Shown here piece by piece: positions 40,501 through 48,552 of a stretch of 64,000 nucleotides of DNA. Location of the stretch: the IMG/VR virus record IMGVR_UViG_3300036466_000273, positions 22,108 through 86,107 of that record, one strand, 5' to 3'. Numbering within the stretch: the stretch's first letter is position 1; each line of letters begins with the position of its first letter. The DNA comes from a virus. Below the pieces are notes generated by a model. The model did no database searches and had not been told where the DNA came from. It saw nothing but the letters and a program-made list of their open reading frames with translations. The translations under genes and the position numbers were made by a program.

Positions 40501-41846
40501 GATACACTTCTTATAGTACCACGCAAAGATAAACGTTGTGCATTTTCTAGTGCAGCTATTTCAATACCCTTAATCTGGGCTTTTTGGGAGTGAGTATAGG
40601 ATTGTACATATACCGTACGCGCTCGTTCTACTTCTCTTAGATTTTCCTTAGATTTAGCAATAGACTCATTAGATCTAGTTTGTACTTTCTCTTGTTCAGC
40701 TAAAGTTCTAGTGTAGGTAGCAATTGATTTATCTAAGGATCTTAATCCTTTTACATACTGCTCCTCTGAAATTACCCCATCTTTGAATTCATCACTAAGT
40801 CGCCTAAACCCTTCTGGTAATACTTTAGTAATTTCTAAGGCTTTAAGGCTTTCCTGTGAAGTTTTTGATAGCGCAGCGGCTGCCTCCTCAGAAGCTTCAG
40901 CCGCTTTATACAGCCCAGGTACCATTTGTCTAGTAACCGAAGCACCAAGTACCGTAATAGCTCCAATCAAAGCACCTTGGTTTCCTGAAAGTAAGGATAT
41001 TAAAGGAGAAAGACCTCTATTAATTAATTCTAAAAAAGACTTGGTAAGGTCATCAAAAGATGCTGCTAATTTAGCGAAAGGACTAATCTCTATCTCTTTA
41101 GAGATAGATGAGAATTTATCCGTCCCTTGTTCTATAATGGCATTAGTGAAAGCCATTCTACGCTCAAACTGACTTAAATCCCCTGCAGTTTTCCCTAAAG
41201 TTTGGGCATAACTTTCAGTGGCGTCATCAAGCCTTACCATAATTCCTAATTCATCGAGAATTTCAGGCTCTAACTTGGTGGCACCACGTACTAGACGATC
41301 CATTGCATCGCCCATATCTCTACCAAGTGCTACGGAGGCTCCTTTTGCTACCTTAGTTAAGTCTTCTAACTGACCTGTGGAAAAGCCAGAACTAATACCT
41401 AAAGCCACGCTCTCCATAGCTTGGGCAGTAGATATACCGTACCCGGAGATTTCCTTAAGCTGCTCCGCAACGTAAGGTAGGTTAGCCCCAGCTGCTCTTC
41501 CTACATAACTCAACCCTTCGGCAAGTTGTGTAACTTCAGCTGCCCTACTTAATGCATGAAAGCCAGCGGATAGAGCGAAGATATTTGCAGCTAAACTAGC
41601 GTAAGCAGGAACGAGAGTGCCCCCTAAAGTTTGAGCCTGCTTGGCAAAAGCTTTAGTACTGTTAGATGTTAGTCCCGCAACACCCTTTTCCTGCTTACTG
41701 TAATTATTTTTGGTCTTATTATGGGAATTTTGGGCATTAGAGGCTTTTTCTATAGCTGAGGTATATACTTTTACCCCTGAAGTGGCTTGCTTAAGAGAGC
41801 CCTTATCATCAATTATAAGTTGTATATTAATAGCATTATCTGCCAT
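37509..41846 (-). CDS. tail tape measure protein
   Basis: At 1445 residues this is the largest gene of the window. The N-terminus is helical with an alanine-rich hydrophobic patch (YASLAANIFALSAGFHALSRAAE) and the middle is long coiled coil. Hydrophobic segments near residues 470-500 (VSVKAFGTALLSAMPLIGLA) and 1290-1320 (IPYVGPALGAAAAAAAIASG) could insert in the host envelope. The C-terminal AEGGEIQG and VGGLIRG are typical. Length sets tail length; at roughly 0.15 nm per residue this predicts a tail of about 200 nm, in the T5 range. It overlaps the chaperone frame by 11 bp. Confidence 0.92.
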   Translation of the reverse strand: MADNAINIQLIIDDKGSLKQATSGVKVYTSAIEKASNAQNSHNKTKNNYSKQEKGVAGLTSNSTKAFAKQAQTLGGTLVPAYASLAANIFALSAGFHALSRAAEVTQLAEGLSYVGRAAGANLPYVAEQLKEISGYGISTAQAMESVALGISSGFSTGQLEDLTKVAKGASVALGRDMGDAMDRLVRGATKLEPEILDELGIMVRLDDATESYAQTLGKTAGDLSQFERRMAFTNAIIEQGTDKFSSISKEIEISPFAKLAASFDDLTKSFLELINRGLSPLISLLSGNQGALIGAITVLGASVTRQMVPGLYKAAEASEEAAAALSKTSQESLKALEITKVLPEGFRRLSDEFKDGVISEEQYVKGLRSLDKSIATYTRTLAEQEKVQTRSNESIAKSKENLREVERARTVYVQSYTHSQKAQIKGIEIAALENAQRLSLRGTIRSVSAAIDANTARIYANAAAQNLSIGIMGRVKIVWYAATVSVKAFGTALLSAMPLIGLAISAGSALYSAFKWLTKPDKLTKTASEIVDSFKDIDEAASQLQDKLNTLAEGSVDRYIATLNTQVGILNQITSGISKIVEAEREQDLEATVEQREKLLKYAEHLTTQEIEILKKGGDDAQDIINKHTKLFGSNWAFLYAQQLAEIRKETKNLEAYSTSAITAIRKVIDSAIISVESSSSALATALKGDITALRSISEALEDPLISDENKKLLVEYALALNRDLVAAKGNLDSLAESAENYGYSIESALDIDKAPFQETISNLESIVNSFKDVSEEHERALVSKLSDNLKSAAKELSENGDMYEGLSALLALWKSTSEATAESGYQVKIYKNQLKDLKKSMEYDVSSIGEYFSIQDKMLLEQRSLVDSKLKILRLEEASEDTARKIKELVAERSEISRKLSDNSDKLLAKEKALLNIRQLQLGAEDKLASATRERLNALLEYRLSAATIDAGGTGLAVYQELDVFREIKEERIATITQEAKIKKGMIDAEYDLLAHKFKLLNIEANGTLDTSYLDTLESAREAQTRALDLQTKTAINNLEIEERKLVGEYEDTVTKITDSLDGLDSSISTALSSSLDSIGASNDLTSAIVDSIKKTKELDSIAKKVKENLKPGTPEYESAMSKIETTRQGIRDPEEMRATIKGSAPDEDTLFQGQALFKSVDEQPQIIAMKEQHARQLQLLEEYGASRAEMEMVQQEQALERERLYAEQSEALFNARTSAVGSFAGSMAASIKSIMDAGLIENRKAWEAYKAFAIVEATVSTYNSATKAFSSMASIPYVGPALGAAAAAAAIASGMAQVAAIKQQQPAYAEGGEIQGLKRGRKADNVTIAATPGEYMMSRDTVDYYGSDFMNKLNNRQLSVSEQKYAVGGLIRGSSTTQNVTNTNIKNISEYPENKESTKKEPTSGSPNIINVLDPSIVSDYISTADGENAIVNIVRRNKGAI

Positions 41847-42240
41847 ACTTACCTCTTGCCTTCTTTAACTCCTTCTCCATATCATCTGAAGATTTCTTAA
41901 TCATTCTTGAGTCTAGCCACGAGATAATATCTATAATAAGTTCTTTATCTATTGATCCCGCATGTAAATCTAAGAGAGTTGGTAAATTATTAAAAAATTT
42001 ACCAACATACCCTATATTAGCTTGTACATTGTCCCCTAGTAGATTATAAATCCTGAAAGCTATTTGAACCTCATAAGGAAAATCTTCTATTTCCAAAGGC
42101 TCTTCTTCAGGATCTACAGGGAGATTAAGTTGTTCACATATACTATAATACTTTTCTTTTGAAATATTAGAAAATAAGTCGCTAAAAAACTTATTTAAAT
42201 ACTTAAAAAGTTTTTCTCTATTTTGAAGTACGAAAATATT
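41836..42240 (-). CDS. tail assembly chaperone, downstream frame (reached by +1 frameshift)
   Basis: This frame is open from 42240 to 41836 with no convincing start of its own; a TTG at 42096 is the only late candidate. It lies +1 relative to the upstream chaperone and joins it at 42232-42235. The product continues VLQNREKLFKYLNKFF, then PEEEPLEIEDFPYEV and ends KKSSDDMEKELKKARGKYGR. This G/GT-type arrangement just before the tape measure gene is conserved in siphophages. The fused form would be made in small amounts and bind the tape measure. Confidence 0.65.
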   Translation of the reverse strand, partial: NIFVLQNREKLFKYLNKFFSDLFSNISKEKYYSICEQLNLPVDPEEEPLEIEDFPYEVQIAFRIYNLLGDNVQANIGYVGKFFNNLPTLLDLHAGSIDKELIIDIISWLDSRMIKKSSDDMEKELKKARGKYGR

Positions 42241-42625
42241 CTAGGTCGAATACTACCTCATTAATAAACTGGTCGAACTCAGTAGAGTTCGCTATTAAAA
42301 GTTCCGCGTTTGATGGAGAGTATTCCAACTCATCATCCAAATCACGACCTTCAGTGTCGATTAGAATCAGATTCTCAAGGTTTCTAAGAGTCAGGCCTTT
42401 CCAATTTTTAATTGTAGCAGCTGAAAACTCTTTAATAAACTTATCTTCATTAAGCTGTTCTGTTAGTTGTTTAGTTTTACGGTCAAACTTTTGGGTGATA
42501 CACCGCTTACGTAGGTCAATAAGCTCTTTACGAGATAGGTTTGCTACCTCTACCGAAAATCCTGGCAGGCCGGTGAAATCTACCCATGCGGTTTTGCTGT
42601 CAACAATTAAATCTTTTAGTTCCAT
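42218..42625 (-). CDS. tail assembly chaperone, upstream frame (G-like)
   Basis: The 135-residue protein precedes the tape measure gene as lambda gpG does. It is helical and acidic, with NLSRKELIDLRKRC, LRNLENLILIDTEG and a C-terminus LEYFRTSK. It ends at TAG (42218-42220), while the next frame continues +1. Chaperones of this type coat the tape measure and recruit the tail tube protein. A good sigma70 promoter at 42687-42715 lies upstream. Divergent at sequence level, so the call rests on position and architecture. Confidence 0.68.
   Translation of the reverse strand: MELKDLIVDSKTAWVDFTGLPGFSVEVANLSRKELIDLRKRCITQKFDRKTKQLTEQLNEDKFIKEFSAATIKNWKGLTLRNLENLILIDTEGRDLDDELEYSPSNAELLIANSTEFDQFINEVVFDLEYFRTSK
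42230..42240 (-). other. candidate +1 frameshift site UUU-C before UAG
   Basis: In the minus-strand mRNA the upstream frame reads TAT TTT CGT ACT TCA AAA TAG. The downstream frame is entered by a +1 slip; the shared open window is only from 42240 to the UAG. A tRNA-Phe moving from UUU to UUC at 42232-42235 gains a better pair, as at known +1 sites. A -2 slip gives the same frame but has no homopolymer to support it. Confidence 0.5.
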
Positions 42626-42686
42626 TTTGTTACTCCTTTTGTTAAAATAAAATTTTTGCAGAGACCAATTCCCTACTATCTATTAT

Positions 42687-42715
42687 AGTATAACTAGATA
42701 CCTAAGATATGTCAA
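42687..42715 (-). promoter_or_regulatory. sigma70 promoter for tail chaperone / tape measure
   Basis: Reading the minus strand: TTGACA (42710-42715), 17-bp spacer, TATACT (42687-42692), with TATAAT slightly further downstream. It lies between the tail tube terminator and the chaperone gene, so tail assembly genes have their own transcript. Confidence 0.75.
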
Positions 42716-42740
42716 GAATAAAATTTGGTTTGGTGTAAAT

Positions 42741-42776
42741 AAAAAATCCACTAAGCAAACACTTAGTGGATTTTTT
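42741..42776. terminator. terminator after the major tail protein gene
   Basis: A 15-bp perfect stem AAAAAATCCACTAAG/CTTAGTGGATTTTTT (42741-42755 with 42762-42776) lies just after the stop of the gene at 42793. T-runs on both strands make it bidirectional. Confidence 0.9.
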
Positions 42777-42792
42777 ATTAGGTAACGACTAT

Positions 42793-43920
42793 TTAGTATT
42801 CGATTCCGGTGTATACAATAGAGGCTTCGTCCGCCTGGTCAATGGTACTAGGTAGAGCATGGAAGTTAGTCTCAACTGCAATTACATCGTCAATAGAGTG
42901 GCTAGGAACCTCTAAGTGACATTTAGGGAAAGTAAACTGAACTTTAGGAGCCACAGCTCCCCCAACAGAGAACTCTAAACTAAACTGGTTAGTTACTTTA
43001 TCTGTAGCTGAGATTATATCTTCGAAAAGGTCTCCAGTACTACCAATGGCCGAGTTCAGATAAGCAGTAAAGTTACCAGAAACTGATCTAGCCCCAGTTA
43101 CGTGACCTAATGGCTGAGATACTTGGCAAAGTAGTTCAGGAGTTAAGAATGTAATATTGTTCTCAAAAGTAATATTTCCCCCGGTAAGAACAACGTTGTA
43201 TACTCCATCGTTGTTAGCTCCTGGGAATGCAATTGTATCCGCAGCAGTAACATTGAGTGAAGTTAGTCGATTACGTAAGAAGTTGGAGGTAGCAGTTGCT
43301 GCTTCAGTTATAGTTGGAGTAGGTAGTGTAGCCCCCTCTTCAATAATAGAAGCTTGCCCTGACCAGTTAAGAGTTGCAATTCCTTCAATATCGAAATCAA
43401 TACTTACACTGCCTAGAACGCAGTCTTTTAGACGATAGATAGTTGGAGTTCCGTCAGCCGCACAGGCTCCCATACCAAAAACGATATCAAATGTACCTAG
43501 CTGGGTTTTATTAGAACCAGAGAAATCAATAGTCATTTCAGTAGCAGTTGAAGAAACCCCTTCTGTCCACCCAGTATCCGGTGTATAACTATTGATAGCA
43601 ACGAAGTTTGCCCAAAGAGCTTCCTCGATTGCATGGTGGTCTGCAGAAGTGGTCTCCCATCCATCTGTAGCACCAGGGGCTGCGACGAACGGTCTCATAT
43701 AAGTTGAAAAACTAAATTCTGCTGGAGCATAGCTGTCTGTGAACATCTGTCTAGCACGTCTAGATGTTCCATCCTGCGCTGCTGCCTCGTTAAGAGTAAT
43801 TTCTGATGTATTAGTAGCTTGTGAATAACTAAAATCGTTGAGCACAGGTAATGCCCAAACATTAGTACCCTGTTCAATAAATACTTTCGTATCTCTACTA
43901 AAATAAAGTTGGTCTGCCAT
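42793..43920 (-). CDS. major tail tube protein (T5 pb6-like)
   Basis: The 375-residue protein aligns with T5 pb6: SQATNTSEITLNEA, RQMFTDSYAPAEFSFSTYM and NNITFLTPELLCQV correspond to SQDSNSTDITVNEAG-like, RFNDSLNAAEWSFSTYI and NNITYLTPNVMSRV in pb6 as I recall that sequence. It would form the trimeric tube rings of the tail. It ends at IEY near where pb6 continues with an extra Ig-like domain, so that decoration domain appears to be absent here. It has its own terminator. The start is in a short gap after the tail terminator gene. Confidence 0.85.
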   Translation of the reverse strand: MADQLYFSRDTKVFIEQGTNVWALPVLNDFSYSQATNTSEITLNEAAAQDGTSRRARQMFTDSYAPAEFSFSTYMRPFVAAPGATDGWETTSADHHAIEEALWANFVAINSYTPDTGWTEGVSSTATEMTIDFSGSNKTQLGTFDIVFGMGACAADGTPTIYRLKDCVLGSVSIDFDIEGIATLNWSGQASIIEEGATLPTPTITEAATATSNFLRNRLTSLNVTAADTIAFPGANNDGVYNVVLTGGNITFENNITFLTPELLCQVSQPLGHVTGARSVSGNFTAYLNSAIGSTGDLFEDIISATDKVTNQFSLEFSVGGAVAPKVQFTFPKCHLEVPSHSIDDVIAVETNFHALPSTIDQADEASIVYTGIEY

Positions 43921-43951
43921 TTTCTTTCCTCTCTAATTACTGATATATTTA

Positions 43952-44407
43952 TCAGTACCTAATCTCACAAGTGACTTCTCCAACCCCTAAGGGCTCTAGA
44001 ACACCTTCATCTGTTTCGATTGAGATTATTGATATTTGCTGTGTTGTTTGAGAAGTTCCTTGTCTATCTTTATAGACTAACCGACTTTTCTCTTCTAACA
44101 CAGTCTCTACATCTTCTATAAGACCTTCTAAAGCTAAAACTGCATCTTCTTCATTAACATAGCATCGTACAGTTACATTTAAGAATCTATCTTTATACCC
44201 AGCTCCTTGGTACTCCCTAGTCTCAGCTCCGGCGCTTAGATGAATTGCTGGGAATACTTCTACCTCATCCCAAAATTTAAGGCGGGGGGATACTTGCCCA
44301 TCAATATCTGTGTTGTAATTACCAGACCCGTCAATGGCTTTTAATTCTTCAGCTAAAGCGTAAACTATTGCCATCCGCCTACTTGTATATTCTCTAGTAA
44401 CTTCCAT
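43952..44407 (-). CDS. tail terminator protein
   Basis: The 151-residue protein has a tail-terminator/minor tail U-like layout: an N-terminal helix (RRMAIVYALAEELKAIDGSG), central strands (FPAIHLSAGAE, LNVTVRCYVNEED), a helix (ALEGLIEDVETVLEEKSRL) and a final strand pair (ISIISIETDEGVLEPLGVGEVTCEIRY). It sits between the neck gene and tail tube gene as T5 p143 does. It caps the finished tube and joins it to the head. It shares a base with the next upstream gene. Confidence 0.68.
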   Translation of the reverse strand: MEVTREYTSRRMAIVYALAEELKAIDGSGNYNTDIDGQVSPRLKFWDEVEVFPAIHLSAGAETREYQGAGYKDRFLNVTVRCYVNEEDAVLALEGLIEDVETVLEEKSRLVYKDRQGTSQTTQQISIISIETDEGVLEPLGVGEVTCEIRY

Positions 44408-45666
44408 TATAACCTCTTTGTGTAGAATCTTGTTTTGACGATATCTGTAGCTAACTCTCTAATAGATTTATCAATAATTTTTCTTGGGTCTCTTTGGGGA
44501 GTAGCTAATCTAGGGCTCCCACCTGGGTACTCAAAAAGTTCATAAGGGGATCTTTGGTATGTGTAATGAATAGATAATCCTCTATTTTTAGTCTCGCGAA
44601 CATCTAAAGCATAAACTGATTGAGCAAATCTACCTGTTCTATAGTTGAGGGCTGGGCTTCCCATATTGGAAGCTACCTGTCCTGGTAACCCCTTATTTAA
44701 ATAGGTGAGAAATGCTACAACCCCTATTTTATTTTGCTGTGCTCCAAATCGTACCTGATTCTTAGCTTTACGTAAGTCTTGTTTAGAGATTTTATCTTTA
44801 CTAGACTTCTTGACTACTTGTTTGGCATCTTTTAAGTCATATACTCTGAAACCTTTTAAGTGGATATCAGGGTTCTGTCTTAATTTTTTCGTAGCCTCTG
44901 TAAGTATATGCTTTTCAACACTTTCATACACAGGCTCTTCAATGAAGTTATCAGCAGTATCACGTATTAGGTTATATAATTTAGTATTGAAATCCTTATC
45001 ACGCTTACTTTCAGTACCTCTATTTGTTTTATAGTCTTTGTATGTAATTTTAGACACCACAGGCTTATTAGATTTACCGAGTTCTTTCAACCCTGTAGCA
45101 ATAGCAAGCTCAAATTTTTTTAACTCATCCCTACGTACCCCAGGCCTAGCTAAAAAATCCTGCTCGACTTGTTCCAGTATAGCTTTGTAGGCATTTTCCC
45201 CAATCTGGGAGCCTCCTTCATGTGATAAATCCAGAAAATCTTTTTTATTTTTCAGCTGTCCACCAGATTTAACTACTTTATTATTTGCTAAGGAACTATA
45301 TGCCTTATTCTTAGCTGGGGCTAAAGTGTCAAAAATCCACCCATATACATTACTGTTCGCTGTAGGCCCAATAATTTTTACTGATATTGTATCATTACTG
45401 TTCCCCGGCAGCGCCTCTACAATATACCCGTTAGTACTAGTTCGGGGGCGTAAAGCCCTCTGTATATCATTAAAAAAGGTATAGCATATTTTTGTAACTG
45501 AGGAACTTGCTTCTTGCAATCCTATGGCATTATATATTTGAGTTCTTAAAGCAGACTTATTTAGAGTAAATTCATGCACTGTTCTATCTGCCGTATAGCG
45601 TCTATAGAAATCTGTACTGGCAATCTTTTCTAAGTATAGATTAGCTAAAAACTTAATATTGCTCAT
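44407..45666 (-). CDS. neck / head-tail joining protein
   Basis: The 419-residue basic protein lies between the connector and tail terminator genes. The C-terminal 110 residues (NYRTGRFAQSVYALDVRETK, then LFEYPGGSPRLATPQRDPR) look like HK97 gp10-type completion proteins, which bridge connector and tail. The N-terminal part is longer than usual and unrecognised, with a Lys-rich helix-forming middle. It overlaps the connector gene by 4 bp. Confidence 0.55.
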   Translation of the reverse strand: MSNIKFLANLYLEKIASTDFYRRYTADRTVHEFTLNKSALRTQIYNAIGLQEASSSVTKICYTFFNDIQRALRPRTSTNGYIVEALPGNSNDTISVKIIGPTANSNVYGWIFDTLAPAKNKAYSSLANNKVVKSGGQLKNKKDFLDLSHEGGSQIGENAYKAILEQVEQDFLARPGVRRDELKKFELAIATGLKELGKSNKPVVSKITYKDYKTNRGTESKRDKDFNTKLYNLIRDTADNFIEEPVYESVEKHILTEATKKLRQNPDIHLKGFRVYDLKDAKQVVKKSSKDKISKQDLRKAKNQVRFGAQQNKIGVVAFLTYLNKGLPGQVASNMGSPALNYRTGRFAQSVYALDVRETKNRGLSIHYTYQRSPYELFEYPGGSPRLATPQRDPRKIIDKSIRELATDIVKTRFYTKRL

Positions 45667-46238
45667 GTTATTTGCCTATACATATCAAGTACCCGCTTTA
45701 TGTGATCAGGGAAACCAATATTACTATCTAAGGTGCTAGAGCCTGCGTTTTTCATAGAACCACTTTTTAAGGTTCTTTGCAGTTTATACTCATCCTTTAA
45801 GTAGTATGCTACCAGGTCAATTAGAGCGAGTTTGAGGTCTTCTGGGGTATCTTGGTACCCTGCTTTATACGCGACACGTACAGAATTAATACCTTCAGGC
45901 CAAAACCCAAAAGTCTTTATAATACTATCTGTCCTGGGGTCTAGTTCAAAATTTGTAGGTTCAACTAAACTGTAACGTTCATTAGTATTATAACGTTCAT
46001 AAACTTCTACAATCTCTATTACTGGAATTTCCCCCAATTGAATAATCTGTTGAGCCCCATAGTATATAGAAAATGTTTCAGTGTAAGGTGTATTAACATA
46101 GTCAACAAAGGAATTACCACAATAGGTTTTGACAAGCTGACTTATGGATGGAATTAGCTGGTCTAAGCGCTCGTCTTCCTTCGTTCCTGTAATGGCTTTT
46201 GCTTGCTTATAGATATCTTCAGTTATTAAATCAGTCAT
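45663..46238 (-). CDS. head-tail connector (gp6-like adaptor)
   Basis: The 191-residue protein fits HK97 gp6-type adaptors: an N-terminal helix (ITEDIYKQAKAITGTKEDERLDQLIPSISQLVKTYCG), central strands (TFSIYYGAQQIIQLGEIPVIEIVEVYE) and a C-terminal helical pair (LKLALIDLVAYYLKDEYKL). It attaches to the portal and leads to the neck protein. It lies downstream of the capsid gene, with the capsid terminator between. Confidence 0.7.
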   Translation of the reverse strand: MTDLITEDIYKQAKAITGTKEDERLDQLIPSISQLVKTYCGNSFVDYVNTPYTETFSIYYGAQQIIQLGEIPVIEIVEVYERYNTNERYSLVEPTNFELDPRTDSIIKTFGFWPEGINSVRVAYKAGYQDTPEDLKLALIDLVAYYLKDEYKLQRTLKSGSMKNAGSSTLDSNIGFPDHIKRVLDMYRQIT

Positions 46239-46250
46239 AAGTCAACTTGT

Positions 46251-46279
46251 AAAAACCTAGGAGTCATAAGACTCCTAGG
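46251..46279 (-). terminator. terminator after the capsid gene
   Basis: A perfect 10-bp stem CCTAGGAGTC-ATAA-GACTCCTAGG (46256-46279) is followed on the minus strand by TTTTTAC. It lies between the protease-capsid fusion and the connector gene, and should raise capsid over neck expression. Confidence 0.85.
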
Positions 46280-46292
46280 CTCCCTTTATATA

Positions 46293-48287
46293 TTATACTC
46301 CGCTATACTGCAGTGCATATTTAGCAGAGGCACCATCAATGATGTCGATGAAACCCATACGCTGTGAAGCTACGAGAACGCGACGTTGGTTAGAAACTTC
46401 GTAGTCGCTCTCTACAGTCATTCCACGTAGGCGAGGAATAACAAAGTTACGAGTGTTAACCGCTACAGCGTTGAACTTGCCAGCCGCTTTAGCTGCAAAC
46501 TCGTCACAAACTACAACGTTGGAGCCGAATACGCTACCTACGCGACCAGTAAGCTTAGTAGCCATGCTCTGACCAACAAGGTTAGCATCCTGGAATTCTG
46601 CATCATCAATCAGGTTGTAGTATGCTTCCTGAGATACGATGTAAATTACATCTTCAGGACGCAGACCGTATTTACCCATATTCTTGCGGAGGTTAAATAG
46701 GTCAGCAGTAGTGATAACATCGTCAGTAGTAAACCCAGTAGCTGCAGGCTGTACAGTCTGACCATCATCAGCGGCTAGTTTTACCAGACCGTCGAAAGAT
46801 GCTCCAGAAGTACCGAAAGCACCATCAGCATGGTTACCCAGAAGGATAGCATTTTCTACTGCACGTGCGTGAGAACGAATCATAGACTCGCGAATCAGAG
46901 GCAGAATAGGCAGAATTGCATCCTCTTCAGTCTCATTACCAAGGTAAGAAACTGACATAAGCTTCTTGGTAGAAACTGTGCGCTCTTGCAGGGTAACACC
47001 AGCATTATCGCCATAGGTAGCAGAACGCTCGTCCAAGTTACCGTTCGGTGCAGTAGCAGAAGTAGTCTGTGTAGACACAAACTCGGCATAGCCAGCATCC
47101 GGCAGGATAGGCATAATCATGGTAGCAGAGTTCATAGGCAGTTCGCGGAACATAGGAGCAAGAATCAGCTCATTCTGAATGTCACGCTCGATCTTAGTAG
47201 ATACGATCTGCTCGAAATCTTCGCTAGAAACCTGAACACCAGACATAGTATTGACTTTCTCAACCATATCTTTGGCGTACTTAGTATTCCAGCCTTTACC
47301 AGTAGCGAGACCAAGTACAAAAGTATCAGTCAGCTCTTCTTCATGGCTCTTCTTCCAATCTCCACCTTCACTACGGTCAGCAAAGTGGCGCTTAGAATCA
47401 CGCATTTTAGTAATCTCTTCAGATTTACTAGAAAGCTCGTCTTTCAGCTCTGCAACAATGCTTTCCAGAGCTTCGTTTTTCTCACTGAAACGCTTCTCAA
47501 CGTCTTCCATGAGTTTCTCAGCAGAGGTTTTAACCTTTACATCAAACTCTTTCTGAGCTTTTTCAGCCTCAGCAGCAGCTTTTGCATCTTCAGCAGCTTT
47601 AGCACTCTGTGCTTCAGTGATAGCAGAAGCAGTTTTTGTTGCTACGTCATCCATAAGTTTCTGTAGTTCTTTGGGATCCATTTCGTTTTTCTCCTTTGAA
47701 TGTGACTTATTGTCACTGTCTGCCGAATCTACAGCTGAATCTTGAGCATTTACTGAATCTTCAGCTGGTTGCTCGGCTGTGTCGACAATGTCGTTAATAA
47801 ATTTCTTGTACTCTTCACTAGAGTCAAAAGATTTAGATACTGAGAATACAGCATCCTGATTGCACGGTACTGAGACTACTGATACTTCGTAAAGTTCAGC
47901 TTCTTTAATTACAAACAAGTCTGAAGCAGAATCGTAATCTGCATCTTTTACCATAAAGCCTACAGAAAAGGCTTTCAGTACATCATCTTCGATAAGGTCA
48001 GCTACATTATCAGCAGCCTTTCTAGAAATTTCAGCTTCAATCTCTAATCCTTTATCAGTGATTTCGATGCTAGTAGTGCGACCAATCGGCTTATCATAGT
48101 TATGGTTAAAAAGTAGAATTGGATTCTTTTGGTAATCCGCTATACCTTTGCTCCAAGCCTCTGGTAGTATTACGTCTCCAGCGCGGTCAGTATCATTAGT
48201 ACTAGCATAACCTTTGATCTTTACTTTTTCCTCACCAACCTCTTTCTTGGTTAGCTGAGTTTTAAGAAAGAGCTTCTTATTCAGCAT
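46293..48287 (-). CDS. prohead protease-major capsid protein fusion (HK97 fold)
   Basis: The 664-residue frame joins two proteins. Residues about 1-150 are a U35-type prohead protease: KGYASTNDTDRAGDVI, FNHNYDKPIGRT with the His, and YEVSVVSVP with the Ser. A linker rich in S, D and E (about 165-200) leads to an alanine-lysine coiled coil (scaffold-like delta domain, about 205-310) and an HK97-type major capsid protein from about 320 (IVSTKIERDIQNE, then LDERSATY, FNLRKNMGKYGLRPED, and VSNQRRVLVASQRMGF). An internal start at residue 203 allows separate capsid synthesis. No frameshift or stop separates the two parts. Confidence 0.85.
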   Translation of the reverse strand: MLNKKLFLKTQLTKKEVGEEKVKIKGYASTNDTDRAGDVILPEAWSKGIADYQKNPILLFNHNYDKPIGRTTSIEITDKGLEIEAEISRKAADNVADLIEDDVLKAFSVGFMVKDADYDSASDLFVIKEAELYEVSVVSVPCNQDAVFSVSKSFDSSEEYKKFINDIVDTAEQPAEDSVNAQDSAVDSADSDNKSHSKEKNEMDPKELQKLMDDVATKTASAITEAQSAKAAEDAKAAAEAEKAQKEFDVKVKTSAEKLMEDVEKRFSEKNEALESIVAELKDELSSKSEEITKMRDSKRHFADRSEGGDWKKSHEEELTDTFVLGLATGKGWNTKYAKDMVEKVNTMSGVQVSSEDFEQIVSTKIERDIQNELILAPMFRELPMNSATMIMPILPDAGYAEFVSTQTTSATAPNGNLDERSATYGDNAGVTLQERTVSTKKLMSVSYLGNETEEDAILPILPLIRESMIRSHARAVENAILLGNHADGAFGTSGASFDGLVKLAADDGQTVQPAATGFTTDDVITTADLFNLRKNMGKYGLRPEDVIYIVSQEAYYNLIDDAEFQDANLVGQSMATKLTGRVGSVFGSNVVVCDEFAAKAAGKFNAVAVNTRNFVIPRLRGMTVESDYEVSNQRRVLVASQRMGFIDIIDGASAKYALQYSGV
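47678..47699 (-). promoter_or_regulatory. internal ribosome binding site and start for the capsid protein
   Basis: On the minus strand AAAGGAG is followed 9 nt later by ATG at 47679-47681, in frame, giving a 462-residue protein beginning MDPKELQKLMDDV. The site lies exactly between the protease linker and the scaffold-like coil. It would let the cell make more capsid subunits than protease fusions. Confidence 0.7.
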
Positions 48288-48552
48288 TATCCTTCTCCTT
48301 TATAGCTGCAAAGTTGGGTTTGGGACGTTCTTTAGGCTCTTCTTCTACTTGAATTTCTCCAATTTTCTCGTATTTTTCTGGAAAATTATAGCTAATAAGC
48401 TTATCAAGTCGAGACCATGAACCAATAGTCCTAGTAACTACTGCAGCCCGTATCGGAGTGTCATCACGTTTTGCATACTCACGTTTATCAAGAATTTCTC
48501 CAATCTCAATAAAGTAATCTGCAAGTTGTTCCAATACACGTTTCCTTGTCAT
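48277..48552 (-). CDS. small head protein of unknown role
   Basis: The 91-residue charged protein lies between portal and protease-capsid genes and overlaps both (4 and 11 bp). It is helical, with LADYFIEIGEILDKREYAKR and a proline- and glutamate-rich tail (VEEEPKERPKPNF). T5 also has a small head-region gene at about this position. It may bind portal or scaffold, but I recognise no family. Confidence 0.55.
   Translation of the reverse strand: MTRKRVLEQLADYFIEIGEILDKREYAKRDDTPIRAAVVTRTIGSWSRLDKLISYNFPEKYEKIGEIQVEEEPKERPKPNFAAIKEKDNAE

Noticed and set aside
46986-47666. Plus-strand 226-codon frame opposite the capsid gene
   Set aside because: It is the complement of the strongly coding, alanine- and lysine-rich capsid region, Ser/Phe-rich and without a ribosome binding site or family match.
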